Origin: Salinicola rhizosphaerae
Lineage (GTDB): Bacteria; Pseudomonadota; Gammaproteobacteria; Pseudomonadales; Halomonadaceae
Reading direction: 5' to 3'
NCBI RefSeq assembly: GCF_014652715.1
Contig: NZ_BMZI01000003.1
Span: 315,854 to 379,853 of the forward strand
DNA length: 64,000 nt
A program made the translations under genes and the position numbers. Each line of letters starts with the position of its first letter. The first letter of the stretch is position 1. Below are positions 26,722-35,560 of this stretch, piece by piece. The notes under the pieces were generated by a model. The model saw nothing but the letters and a program-made list of their open reading frames with translations. It was not told the origin of the DNA and did no database searches.

Positions 26722-28491
26722 TCAGGCGTCGTGAAACTCGCGACCGGCCCTTGTCTCCTGGATCACACCGGTGCGAATGACGAAATCGCCGAAGGGTTCA
26801 TCGGTTTCCCGCTCTTGGGCGTAGCGCTGGATCAATGGTTCAAGCACGTCGAGGATCGTCGCCTCGTCGATGTTTTCGCGGTAGAGCTTGTTCAACCGCT
26901 CGCCGCTGAAGCCGCCGCCAAGGTAGAGGTTATAGCGACCCGGTGCTTTGCCGACGAAACCGATTTCGGCCAGATAGGGCCGCGCGCAGCCGTTGGGGCA
27001 TCCAGTCATGCGCACGATGATGGCATCGTCGGCGAGCCCCGCCTCATTCATCACCGCATCGAGCTTGTCGATCAGTGACGGCAGATAGCGCTCGCTCTCG
27101 GCCATTGCCAGACCGCAGGTCGGAAACGCCACGCAGGCCATGGCGTTGCGCCGCAGTCGTGAATGATCGGCGACGAGCCGATGGCGATCGAGAATCGCCT
27201 CGATATCGCCCCGCTTTTCCGACGATACCTGAGTGACGATCAGGTTCTGGTTGGTGGTGAGCACGATGTCGCCATCGTGAGTTTCGGCGATCTCGCGCAG
27301 GCCGCTGCGCAGTTGAGGCCCTTCGTCGAAGTCGGCAATCCGGCCGTTCTGCACGAACAGCCCGTAATGCCAGAGGCTGTCGTCGCCCTCGACCCAGCCG
27401 AGACGGTCACCGTTGTCGCTGAAGTGGTACTCCCGCGCCGGCGCCAGCGGCTCACCGAGATGGCCTTCCACCTCTGCCTTGAAGGCGTCGAGCCCCATGG
27501 ACTCGACGGTGTACTTGAGCCGCGCCTGCTTGCGGTCGCGGCGATTGCCGTTATCGCGCTGGGTCAACATGATCGCCTCGGCAACCGCGGGTACGGCCTC
27601 CGGCGAACAGAATCCGATCGGATCGGAAAGGCGCGGAAAGGTCGATGGCTCGCCGTGAGTCATGCCCATGCCGCCGCCGACGCAGACGGTGAAACCCTCG
27701 AGCTCTCCCCTCTCGACGTGCGCGATGAAGCCGACGTCGTGAGCGAATAGATCGACATCGTTCTCCGGCGGGATCGCCAGTGCGACCTTGAACTTGCGCG
27801 GCAGATAGTGGCGCGTGTAGAGGGGCTCGTTGGGATCGGGGACCGATTCGCCGCCCGCTGCCGCGTTAAGCGATTTTTCTCGCTCTTCGGCCCCCCCGGC
27901 CACGCGCTCTTCGCCGAGAAATATCTCATGGTAGGCGCGGGTGCTGGGCAACAGCCGCTCACTGATCGAGCGGCTGAGGTCGTACACCTGACGGTGAATC
28001 TTGGAACGATGCGGATTGGCGCTGCAGATGACGTTGCGATTGACGTCACCGCAGGCGGCGATGCAATCGATCATCGCGCTGTCGATCGTCTGCAGATGCG
28101 CGCGAAGGTTTTCCTTGAGTACGCCGTGATACTGAAACGTCTGCCGCGTGGTGATTCGCAGCGTGCCGTTGGCATATTGCGAGGAGACATCGTCGAGCGT
28201 CTGCCACTGCGCCGGCGAGATCACGCCGCCGGGCAGACGCAGGCGCACCATGAAGCTGTAGAGCGGCTCGAGTTTCTGGTGCCGGCGTTCGTCGCGCAGG
28301 TCACGGTCATCCTGCATATAGAAACCGTGGAACTTGGTAAGCTGGGTGTCGTCCTCGGCCACCGCGCCGGTCGCCTCGTCAGCCAGTCCGGCCTCGAGCG
28401 AACCGCGTAGATAATCGCTCTCGACCTTGAGCCGTTCATTAGGATGCAGCTCGTCGAACGGCACGTCGCGCAATTTGGCGATGATATCCAT
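26722..28491 (-). CDS. cysI: Assimilatory sulfite reductase hemoprotein CysI
   Basis: Beta subunit of NADPH sulfite reductase, 589 aa, reducing sulfite to sulfide in cysteine synthesis. The siroheme/[4Fe-4S] ligands are seen as CVAFPTC and, about 40 residues later, CPNGC (in MTGCPNGCARPY). N-terminal ferredoxin-like half with RITTRQTFQYHGV and CGDVNRNV is typical. It begins 30 bp after the cysJ stop on the same strand (cysJ-cysI). No cysH follows, unlike in enteric bacteria. The long plus-strand open frames over it are shadows. Confidence 0.96.
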   Translation of the reverse strand: MDIIAKLRDVPFDELHPNERLKVESDYLRGSLEAGLADEATGAVAEDDTQLTKFHGFYMQDDRDLRDERRHQKLEPLYSFMVRLRLPGGVISPAQWQTLDDVSSQYANGTLRITTRQTFQYHGVLKENLRAHLQTIDSAMIDCIAACGDVNRNVICSANPHRSKIHRQVYDLSRSISERLLPSTRAYHEIFLGEERVAGGAEEREKSLNAAAGGESVPDPNEPLYTRHYLPRKFKVALAIPPENDVDLFAHDVGFIAHVERGELEGFTVCVGGGMGMTHGEPSTFPRLSDPIGFCSPEAVPAVAEAIMLTQRDNGNRRDRKQARLKYTVESMGLDAFKAEVEGHLGEPLAPAREYHFSDNGDRLGWVEGDDSLWHYGLFVQNGRIADFDEGPQLRSGLREIAETHDGDIVLTTNQNLIVTQVSSEKRGDIEAILDRHRLVADHSRLRRNAMACVAFPTCGLAMAESERYLPSLIDKLDAVMNEAGLADDAIIVRMTGCPNGCARPYLAEIGFVGKAPGRYNLYLGGGFSGERLNKLYRENIDEATILDVLEPLIQRYAQERETDEPFGDFVIRTGVIQETRAGREFHDA

Positions 28492-28521
28492 GATGTTCTC
28501 CTTGCCGGTGAGACCGACCTC

Positions 28522-30339
28522 CTAGTAGACGTCGCGCAGGTAGCGCTTCTCCTGCTGAAGACGGCGCAGGTAATCGTCCGCCCCCTCGGCATCGCAGCCG
28601 CTCTGCTCGCGGATCACGTCCTTCAGCGCCTGATGCACGTCCGGCGCCATGAATTCGGCATCGCCGCACACATAAAGGTAGGCGCCGGCTTCGAGCCAGG
28701 TGAATAGCGCTTCGGCACGTTCACGCAGACGATCCTGAACGTAGACTTTCTCGGCCTGATCGCGAGAGAACGCGACGTCCAGCCGGGTAAGCAGCCCCTG
28801 CTGGCGCCACTTGAGCCACTCGGTCTGATAGAGAAAGTCGTTTCGCTTGCGCCGGTCGCCGAAGAAAAGCCAGTTGTCTCCGCTCGCCTCACGCTCCTCA
28901 CGCTCCTGCAGGAAGGCACGAAACGGCGCAACGCCGGTACCGGGGCCGATCATGATCAAGGGGGCGTCGTCATCATCAGGCAACTTGAACTGCTTGTTGT
29001 GATCGATATAGATCGGTACCCGATCACCTGGCTCGATACGATCGGCCAGATAGGTCGTCGTCACGCCATTGCGCGCCCGGCCGTGCGTCTCGTAGCGCAC
29101 CACCGCCACGGTGAGATGCACTTCGTCCGCCACCGCAGCCCGACTGGAGGCGATAGAGTAGAGCCGCGGGGGGAGCTTGCGTAGCGCCGCCGTGAACTGC
29201 GCAGCATCGATACCCTCGACCGGGAACTGCTCGATCAGATCGATAATCTGGCGCCCCTGAAGCCACTCACGCAGCTCGTCGCGCGCCTCCTCACCCAGCA
29301 GACGCTGAAGCTCAGGCGCCCGTGACCATTCGGCCCACTGCTTCAGGAATGGTCGCGTCAGCGTCGTCACTTCGAGATCGGCCAGGAGCGCCTCGCGCAG
29401 CACTCTCCCCTCGTCGAGCGGTGACTCGGCGTCGAGCTTGAGCGTCTCGATCAATTCGTCGACATGTGCCGGGTCGTTCTGCGGCACGACGCCAACGGCG
29501 TCGCCAGGCAGATAGTCGAGCCCGGCATCTTCGAGCGAGAGTTCCAGGTGCAGCGTCTGCTTGTCCGATCCGCGACCGTTGAGCGGCTGAGCGGTCAATA
29601 CCTCCGCCATGTACGGATGCTTCCGGGAGTACGACGGCGCCTTGACCGTCTGTGTCTGCGCCGTTTCGGGTGCGGGCGCGCCATCGGTGGACGAGCTGTC
29701 GAGGTCGCCGGAAAGCGTCTCGAGCACGCGGTCGATCCACGCTTCGGCAGCCTCTTCGTAGTCCACGTCGCAATCGCCACGATCCACCAGCCGCTCGCCA
29801 CCGAGTTCGGCCAAGCGCGCATCGAACTCCTTGCCGGTCTGACAGAAATGCTCGTAGCTGGCATCCCCCAGCCCTAACACCGCAAAGCGAACGCCTTCGA
29901 GCTTCGGCGCCTTGCGTCCCATCATCAGCTCGTAACATTCGAGCGCCGGGTCCGGCGGATCGCCATCGCCCTGGGTGCTGACCACGACGAGCACGCGCTC
30001 GAGCGACTTGAGCTGCTTCTTGCCGCAGTCGGCCATGCTCAACAGTTCTGACCGGAATCCTCTGCCCGTTGCACGCTCGGCGGCCAGCTCGGCAACGCCT
30101 TCGGCATTACCGGTCTGGCTGCCGTAGAGCACGGTGAGTGCTGGCGCGGCCGCCTGAGTCGTTCCTGCGGCCGGCTGCGACTGTCCCGTCGCGCCCGACG
30201 ACTGCGCCGCCATTCCGGCCAGATAGCCACTCAGCCATTGGCGCTGGGCATCGTCAAGATCCGCCAGCGCCTGCTGCACACGCTGCGCCTGATCGGCACT
30301 TAGCGGGCTGTTGATATCGCTCAGCGGAGTCGCTGCCAT
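28522..30339 (-). CDS. cysJ: Sulfite reductase flavoprotein CysJ
   Basis: Alpha subunit of NADPH sulfite reductase, 605 aa. Domains in order: flavodoxin FMN domain (LTVLYGSQTGNAEGVAELAAE, VLGLGDASYEHFCQTGKEFD), linker domain, FAD-binding (RLYSIASS, GVTTTYLADRIEPG) and NADPH-binding (MIGPGTGVAPFRAFLQER, FGDRRKRNDFLYQ, ending KRYLRDVY). The ATG at 30339 is chosen because the helical N-terminus of CysJ starts there; the frame extends further upstream without similarity. Transcribed ahead of cysI. Confidence 0.96.
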   Translation of the reverse strand: MAATPLSDINSPLSADQAQRVQQALADLDDAQRQWLSGYLAGMAAQSSGATGQSQPAAGTTQAAAPALTVLYGSQTGNAEGVAELAAERATGRGFRSELLSMADCGKKQLKSLERVLVVVSTQGDGDPPDPALECYELMMGRKAPKLEGVRFAVLGLGDASYEHFCQTGKEFDARLAELGGERLVDRGDCDVDYEEAAEAWIDRVLETLSGDLDSSSTDGAPAPETAQTQTVKAPSYSRKHPYMAEVLTAQPLNGRGSDKQTLHLELSLEDAGLDYLPGDAVGVVPQNDPAHVDELIETLKLDAESPLDEGRVLREALLADLEVTTLTRPFLKQWAEWSRAPELQRLLGEEARDELREWLQGRQIIDLIEQFPVEGIDAAQFTAALRKLPPRLYSIASSRAAVADEVHLTVAVVRYETHGRARNGVTTTYLADRIEPGDRVPIYIDHNKQFKLPDDDDAPLIMIGPGTGVAPFRAFLQEREEREASGDNWLFFGDRRKRNDFLYQTEWLKWRQQGLLTRLDVAFSRDQAEKVYVQDRLRERAEALFTWLEAGAYLYVCGDAEFMAPDVHQALKDVIREQSGCDAEGADDYLRRLQQEKRYLRDVY

Positions 30340-30578
30340 GTCTGCCTCGTTGCGCTTCTCGAAAATAGTCTGATCGTCATGCTCGCGTTCCAGTGACCTG
30401 CTGGGGTTAGCCAAAAGTGTTGGGGCGAATGACGGAAATCGAAAAGTCCAAACCGCACTGTCGTTATTCGATTCATGCATGACAGCGCGCCGTATCTCGT
30501 TGGTGCCGGCCAGCATGGAGGGCATACTCGGGGTTGTCCCGCCTCATTTCCCTCTACGACGCAGCCGAAGGAATCGCC

Positions 30579-31262
30579 ATGACCTACCGACTCTTCATCG
30601 CCAACAAGAACTACTCCTCCTGGTCGATGCGCCCCTGGGTGCTGCTGCGCGCGCTCGACATTCCCTTCGAGGAGGTGATGACACCGTTCGAGGGCGCCGG
30701 CAGACAGGCAGCCTTCGAAGCGTTCTCGCCCACCGCCAAGGTGCCGTGCCTGCACGACGATGGGCGAGTGATCTGGGAGTCGTTGGCGATTCTCGAAACC
30801 ATCGCCGAGGCACACCCGGCGGCCTGGCCGGCAGACCGCGACGCTCGCGCCTGGGCCCGCAGCGCGGCCGCCGAGATGCACGCGGGATTCCCCGCGCTGC
30901 GTGACGAGTGCTCGATGAACTGCTCGCTCACCATCGAACTCGGCACGCCGAGCGCGGCGCTGGCAAAGGATATTGCCCGGCTCGATGCGCTCTGGTCCGA
31001 CGGACTCGAACGTTTCGGCGGCCCCTACCTGGCAGGCGAGACCTTCACCGTCGTCGATGCGATGTTCGCCCCCGTTGCCGTGCGCGGCCGCGGCTACGGG
31101 CTCGAGCTGAGCGAAGCGTCTGCGGCTTACGCCCGCCGGCTGCTCGATCACCCCGCCGTCGCCGCCTGGATCGACGAAGGTGTCGCCGAACCCTGGATCG
31201 ATGAACCCCACGAGGCCGACTGCATCCGTGGCCGACGGGTGATCGAGGATCGTCGTCGCTGA
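30579..31262 (+). CDS. Glutathione S-transferase family protein
   Basis: GST of 227 aa. The thioredoxin-fold N-terminus YRLFIANKNYSSWSMRPWVLLRALDI is typical of the zeta/maleylacetoacetate-like bacterial group, with the SSWS serine motif, the cis-Pro segment KVPCLHDDG and VIWESLAILETIAE. The all-helical C-terminal domain follows. AAGGAA precedes the ATG at 30579. It is divergent from cysJ and converges with the DUF748 gene. Substrate unknown; third GST in the window. Confidence 0.88.
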   Translation: MTYRLFIANKNYSSWSMRPWVLLRALDIPFEEVMTPFEGAGRQAAFEAFSPTAKVPCLHDDGRVIWESLAILETIAEAHPAAWPADRDARAWARSAAAEMHAGFPALRDECSMNCSLTIELGTPSAALAKDIARLDALWSDGLERFGGPYLAGETFTVVDAMFAPVAVRGRGYGLELSEASAAYARRLLDHPAVAAWIDEGVAEPWIDEPHEADCIRGRRVIEDRRR

Positions 31263-31278
31263 TACGACCCGATCGCCG

Positions 31279-32964
31279 TCACTCTCCGCCGATCAGCGCC
31301 TGCAGCGAGTCGATCGGCGAGGTGACCAGGTTTTCCAATGATTCGGTCAGCGCTTGCCAGATCACCACACTCATATCGACCTGCGTGCTGCCGTCCACCG
31401 TGGTCTTTATCGGAATGTCGAGATCGATCACGCCCGACTCCGCCTGCAGCAGACCGATCAAGTTCTTGAGCGGCAGCGAGGTTTCGTCGGGATCGACCTC
31501 CTTGCCCAGATTCAGTTGCTTGAGAATGATGTGGTTACGCGCCGTGAGCGTGCCGTCACGCAGACGATAGTCGAGATCGAGATCGGCGCTGCCGTTATCG
31601 ATGCGGTACCCGGCAAAGCGGCGGATATAAGGCGCGAATTCGGCCAGCGCCAGCCGTTCGGTCGTCAGATGGAGATGCCCGGCCGCCGGCTGGCTAAAGC
31701 TGACGTCGCCCTCGATCATGACCGGCGTGCCATCGCTCACCTTGCCGTTCAGGTGATAGTCGACCGGGGCGTCGCTGCGTGTATCCAGTCCGCTCATTTG
31801 TCCCTGCAATTCGCTGACATCGAGTGACACCGTCGGCGAGATACGCCGGTCCTCGAAGTCGAAGCGGCCTTTCTCGACGTCGAGCCGCTTGATCGCGACC
31901 GCGATGCCGGCGTCACTGCCTTTACCCGCACTGCCCTTATCACTCCCCGATGCGTCGCTGGACGAGGATCCGCTCATCGCAGCGGCCAGATTGAAGCGAC
32001 CGTCGTCTTCGATTCGCGCCGTCACATCGGGGGCGGAAAGCGTGGCGCGCTGGATCGTCAGATGATCGCCGACACTGTAATCGATATCCGCGAAAGCCCC
32101 ATGAGCGAGGGAGATCAGCGGCGCGTCCCGGGTATCGACGGTGGCAACGTCGTCGAGCGAGAGCTGGCCCTGGTAGCGCAGCAGATCCGAAGCCGCCTGG
32201 CCGAAGCGCAGCCGGCCGTCGAGACCGAGACGACCGCTGGCTACCCGTGCGGCTACCGTCTGAGTCAGCCACGGATCGACGATCTTCGCGCCAATATGAC
32301 GGGCGGACACATGGAGATCACCGGTAAAGGGGGCCAGGCCAAAGGTGCCGTCGAGCTCGATCCGGCCATCGCCGAACGTGCCAGATGCCTGCCCTTGCAT
32401 GGGCGAATCGCTCCCGCCGCGGTAATCGTTCAGCGTTAGATCAACATCGGTCGCGTGTATCGAGGCGCCCTGCGGTACACGACGGTCCTCCCACGAGATC
32501 TCGCCGCCGCTGGCCTCGATCCGGTCGATGCTCAGCGACGAGCCACCGCTCCCGGAAGTCGTCTGTTGACTCGTCTGATCGTCGGAGGACGTGCTGCCGA
32601 GCGTCGTCACGTTGAGCGGGCCATCGGGCGGCGACACCAGATGCAGGCGCGGTGAATCGAGGCGGGCCTCGGCGATGTGAATCCCCGACTGCCACAGGGT
32701 CGACCACTGGAAAGCGACGTCACCACGCGGGACCACGATCATCGGCTCGTCACCCTCGCCGACGCGCAGCGCGGAAAATCCCGCTGTTGCCGTGAACGGA
32801 TTGAAGGTGACGCGCTCGAGCTGGACCGGCTCGCCAAGCGAGCGGGAAAAGCGCCCCTCCAGCCAGGTGGTCAGCGCCCAGGGGCCAACGACGATCAACA
32901 GGAAAAGCAGTAGCAGAAGACCGACGAACCAGCCGGCGCCGCGATGTCGAGCGGCATGAGACAT
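31279..32964 (-). CDS. DUF748/AsmA-like inner-membrane-anchored protein
   Basis: 561-aa protein with one N-terminal membrane anchor (WFVGLLLLLFLLIVVGPWAL), then a large periplasmic region related to AsmA/DUF748 proteins, which resemble bridge-like lipid transporters between membranes. Repeating beta-rich units such as VTFNPFTATAGFSALRVG, PMQGQASGTFGDGRIELDG and a C-terminal block from FAPYIRRFAGYRIDNGSADLDLDY to LPLKNLIGLLQ are characteristic. Short Ser/Gly/Asp-rich linkers interrupt it near residues 115 and 250. GGGAG precedes the ATG at 32964. Gene neighbours do not clarify its job. Confidence 0.85.
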   Translation of the reverse strand: MSHAARHRGAGWFVGLLLLLFLLIVVGPWALTTWLEGRFSRSLGEPVQLERVTFNPFTATAGFSALRVGEGDEPMIVVPRGDVAFQWSTLWQSGIHIAEARLDSPRLHLVSPPDGPLNVTTLGSTSSDDQTSQQTTSGSGGSSLSIDRIEASGGEISWEDRRVPQGASIHATDVDLTLNDYRGGSDSPMQGQASGTFGDGRIELDGTFGLAPFTGDLHVSARHIGAKIVDPWLTQTVAARVASGRLGLDGRLRFGQAASDLLRYQGQLSLDDVATVDTRDAPLISLAHGAFADIDYSVGDHLTIQRATLSAPDVTARIEDDGRFNLAAAMSGSSSSDASGSDKGSAGKGSDAGIAVAIKRLDVEKGRFDFEDRRISPTVSLDVSELQGQMSGLDTRSDAPVDYHLNGKVSDGTPVMIEGDVSFSQPAAGHLHLTTERLALAEFAPYIRRFAGYRIDNGSADLDLDYRLRDGTLTARNHIILKQLNLGKEVDPDETSLPLKNLIGLLQAESGVIDLDIPIKTTVDGSTQVDMSVVIWQALTESLENLVTSPIDSLQALIGGE

Positions 32965-33005
32965 GGACACACTCCCTGTGTCGATGAGATGGCGTTGGCT
33001 ACAGC

Positions 33006-33533
33006 CTAGTCGGCCGACGCCTGACGTGCGCGGAAACGCGATAGCCGCCACAGGGTGAAGAGGTTGGTGCCGAGCGCGAGCGCCTCCGCGATGGCGCCGC
33101 CAATCGAGCCAATGATCAAGGCATTGATCAACCAGCTGAACGCTACGCCGGCAAGCAGTATGCGCATGGCGATGCCGCGAAAGAGAAACATCGCCAGCGT
33201 GCCCAGCAGCGCGGCGAGTAACGGAAAGAGATCGAACCAGTGACGCCACGTCGCCAATGCCACGGCGAGGCTCACCGCCAGCATCAAGCCCATGACCCGA
33301 AGATTCCTCGGAAAGCGGCGTGCCAGCATGATCCGCACCACGATCAGTACCGACATGCCGACGGCGACCCACTGACCGAACAGGCCGAACTGCACGCCGA
33401 ACGCCACATTGGCAAAGATCAGATAGACCAGCAGGCGGTCGTCCTGCCGGCTGGAGAAGGCCGCGATGATGAACCCCAGGGCGATGAGGCCGGCGAACTG
33501 CGCGGCCCACCCGTCGATGTCGATGCCGTTCAT
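33006..33533 (-). CDS. YgjV family inner-membrane protein
   Basis: 175-aa polytopic protein with about six hydrophobic spans. The pattern (AAQFAGLIALGFIIAAFSSRQDDRLL, then FANVAFGVQFGLFGQW and a repeated second half) matches the YgjV family of unknown function. The ATG at 33533 is preferred; a TTG at 33560 in the same frame would add nine residues. It lies just upstream of the DUF748 gene on the same strand with a 41-bp gap. Confidence 0.8.
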   Translation of the reverse strand: MNGIDIDGWAAQFAGLIALGFIIAAFSSRQDDRLLVYLIFANVAFGVQFGLFGQWVAVGMSVLIVVRIMLARRFPRNLRVMGLMLAVSLAVALATWRHWFDLFPLLAALLGTLAMFLFRGIAMRILLAGVAFSWLINALIIGSIGGAIAEALALGTNLFTLWRLSRFRARQASAD

Positions 33534-33740
33534 GCGTTGTCCGGAAGCGAAGCGTGACAAGACCCTAGCAGCCCCTCCTGCGGTTGCAACTGGCTCGCGC
33601 GAGCGTCAAGGCGCAGGTTTTCTCTGCGCTGCTAGACTGCGGGAGGCGTTCTCGTTACCTCGAACGGCATCGCTATCTCGCGTGCCGACCGGGGCATTCA
33701 TCGCTCACCGCGCATCACGCGCCATTTAACGGGAGTCACC

Positions 33741-34466
33741 ATGTCCAGTACCGACGCGCAAACTCGAATCAAGACCGAATGGGTCGAGATCACCGCCGAG
33801 GACGGCAAGACGTTCAAGGCCTATCAGGCCCTGCCCCAAAAGGGCAAAGGACCGGGCATCGTGCTGATCCAGGAGATCTTCGGCGTCAACGGTCATATCC
33901 GCGGCGTGGCCGAACAGTATGCGCTGGATGGCTACGCCGTCATTGCACCGGACATGTTCTGGCGCGAGGCACCGGGCGTCGAGCTCGACTACGACGGTGA
34001 AGACTGGAAGGCCGCCAAGGCGCACAAGGACGCGCTCGACTTTCCCACGGCGATCAGCGACCTGCGCGCGGCGGTCAAATACCTGCGGGCAAGTCCGGTC
34101 TGCGACGGGCCGGTCGCCTCGGTCGGCTACTGCATGGGCGGCGTGCTCTCGTACCTGAGCGGCGTGGATGCCGGCGTCGATGCGGCGATCTGCTACTACG
34201 CCGGCGGCGTGACCCAGTTTCTCGACCGCGCCGGCGAACTCGCGGTGCCGACACAGTTCCACTTCGGCGCCGAGGACGATCACATCCCGCTCGAGCACGT
34301 CGAGCTGACACGCAAGGCTTTCATCGGCAATCCGGAAGTTGAAGTCCACCTCTACGAAGGTGCCGAACATGGCTTCAACTGCTGGGCGCGCTCGAGCTAT
34401 CACCAGCAGGCTTCGGCGCTGGCCCACGGTCGTACGCTGACGTTTCTGGCGAGCCGCGCCGGCTGA
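33741..34466 (+). CDS. Dienelactone hydrolase family protein
   Basis: Alpha/beta-hydrolase of 241 aa in the carboxymethylenebutenolidase family. The nucleophile elbow is GYCMGGV with a Cys nucleophile, as in true dienelactone hydrolases. Other landmarks are IVLIQEIFGVNGHIRGVAEQYALDGY, the DLRAAVKYLR segment, HFGAEDDHIP with the acid, and AEHGFNCW with the His. GGGAG precedes the ATG. A ring-cleavage role is not supported by neighbours, so a general detoxifying esterase is equally likely. Confidence 0.88.
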   Translation: MSSTDAQTRIKTEWVEITAEDGKTFKAYQALPQKGKGPGIVLIQEIFGVNGHIRGVAEQYALDGYAVIAPDMFWREAPGVELDYDGEDWKAAKAHKDALDFPTAISDLRAAVKYLRASPVCDGPVASVGYCMGGVLSYLSGVDAGVDAAICYYAGGVTQFLDRAGELAVPTQFHFGAEDDHIPLEHVELTRKAFIGNPEVEVHLYEGAEHGFNCWARSSYHQQASALAHGRTLTFLASRAG

Positions 34467-34594
34467 TTGCAGCGGCTGCTAGCAACCGGAGCATCCAGCT
34501 TGCCGCCACTGCAGGAGAGAGCTAGTTTTCAAGCGGCGACCAGGAACCGGTCGCCTGCACGCGAAACGACACGACATGACAAGGAGGGTTCACC

Positions 34595-34843
34595 ATGGGC
34601 GTCATCGCATGGATCATCTTCGGTTTGATCGCCGGAGCCATCGCCAAACTCATCATGCCGGGCAAGGATCCGGGCGGCTTTATCGTCACCATCATCCTCG
34701 GTATTCTCGGCGCCGTCGTCGGCGGCTGGATCGGCACTGCACTGGGCTTCGGCTCCGTGTCGGGCTTCAATTTCGGCAGCTTCGTCATCGCCGTCATCGG
34801 TGCCATCGTGCTGCTGGCGATCTACCGCGCCGTGCGCAAATAG
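34595..34843 (+). CDS. GlsB/YeaQ/YmgE stress-response membrane protein
   Basis: 82-aa membrane protein of the transglycosylase-associated (GlsB/YeaQ) family, often induced by osmotic or general stress. Hallmarks are WIIFGLIAGAIAKLIMPGKDPGGF, the GILGAVVGGWIG glycine zipper-like stretch and a final hydrophobic helix. AAGGAGG stands before the ATG. Followed by a clear intrinsic terminator. Confidence 0.9.
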   Translation: MGVIAWIIFGLIAGAIAKLIMPGKDPGGFIVTIILGILGAVVGGWIGTALGFGSVSGFNFGSFVIAVIGAIVLLAIYRAVRK

Positions 34844-34865
34844 ACGGCCAACGCTGCACCTTCAT

Positions 34866-34901
34866 CGCCCGGTTCCGAGTCCCGCTCGGACCGGGCGTTT
34901 T
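34866..34901 (+). terminator. Intrinsic terminator after GlsB gene
   Basis: CGCCCGGTTCCGAG pairs with CTCGGACCGGGCG (one bulge) around TCCCG, followed by TTTTC. It lies 22 bp after the stop and 24 bp before the flavin reductase gene. Confidence 0.8.
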
Positions 34902-34924
34902 CACTCCTGACGCAGAGGTCTCTC

Positions 34925-35545
34925 ATGCCCCGAGATACTCACTTCTATCAGCCCGCCCTGGGACACGGTCTACCCCATGATCCGTTCAACGCCATTGTCG
35001 GCCCGCGTCCGATCGGCTGGATCTCCTCGCAGGATGCCGACGGCGATCTGAACCTCGCGCCCTACAGCTTCTTCAACGGCTTCAACTACACTCCGCCGAT
35101 CGTCGGCTTCGCCAGCGTCGGCTACAAGGACAGCGTGCGCAATATCGAGGCGACCGGCGAATTCTGCTGGCAGCTCGCCACGCGTGAATTGGCCGAGCCG
35201 ATGAACGAGAGCTGCGCCGCCGTAGATTCGAGCGTCAATGAATTCGACCTGGCGGGACTGACGCCCGAACCTTCTCGCGTCGTCGGCGTGCCACACGTGA
35301 AAGAGGCCAAGGTCGTGTTCGAGTGCCGCAAGACACAGACGCTGCGACTCCAATCCGCCGATGGCGAAGCGCTCGATACCTGGATGGTGTTCGGTGAGGT
35401 GGTCGGCGTCCACATCGACGCCTCGCTGCTGTCCGACGGGGTCTATCAGACAGCGAAGGCACGGCCGATTCTGCGTGGCGGCGGCCCGGCGGACTACTTC
35501 GAGATCAGCGACGAACTCGGTTTCAAGATGCACCGGCCGGGCTGA
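34925..35545 (+). CDS. Flavin reductase family protein (FMN-binding split barrel)
   Basis: 206-aa protein with the flavin-reductase-like fold: PFNAIVGPRPIGWISSQDADGDLNLAPYSFFNGFNYTPP-type N-terminal segment and the TGEFCWQLA block are diagnostic. Related proteins bind FMN and reduce flavin for partner monooxygenases, though this subgroup often has no known partner. GAGG precedes the ATG. It converges with the GGDEF gene at a 15-bp distance. Confidence 0.87.
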   Translation: MPRDTHFYQPALGHGLPHDPFNAIVGPRPIGWISSQDADGDLNLAPYSFFNGFNYTPPIVGFASVGYKDSVRNIEATGEFCWQLATRELAEPMNESCAAVDSSVNEFDLAGLTPEPSRVVGVPHVKEAKVVFECRKTQTLRLQSADGEALDTWMVFGEVVGVHIDASLLSDGVYQTAKARPILRGGGPADYFEISDELGFKMHRPG

Positions 35546-35560
35546 CACCCGGCCGAAAGT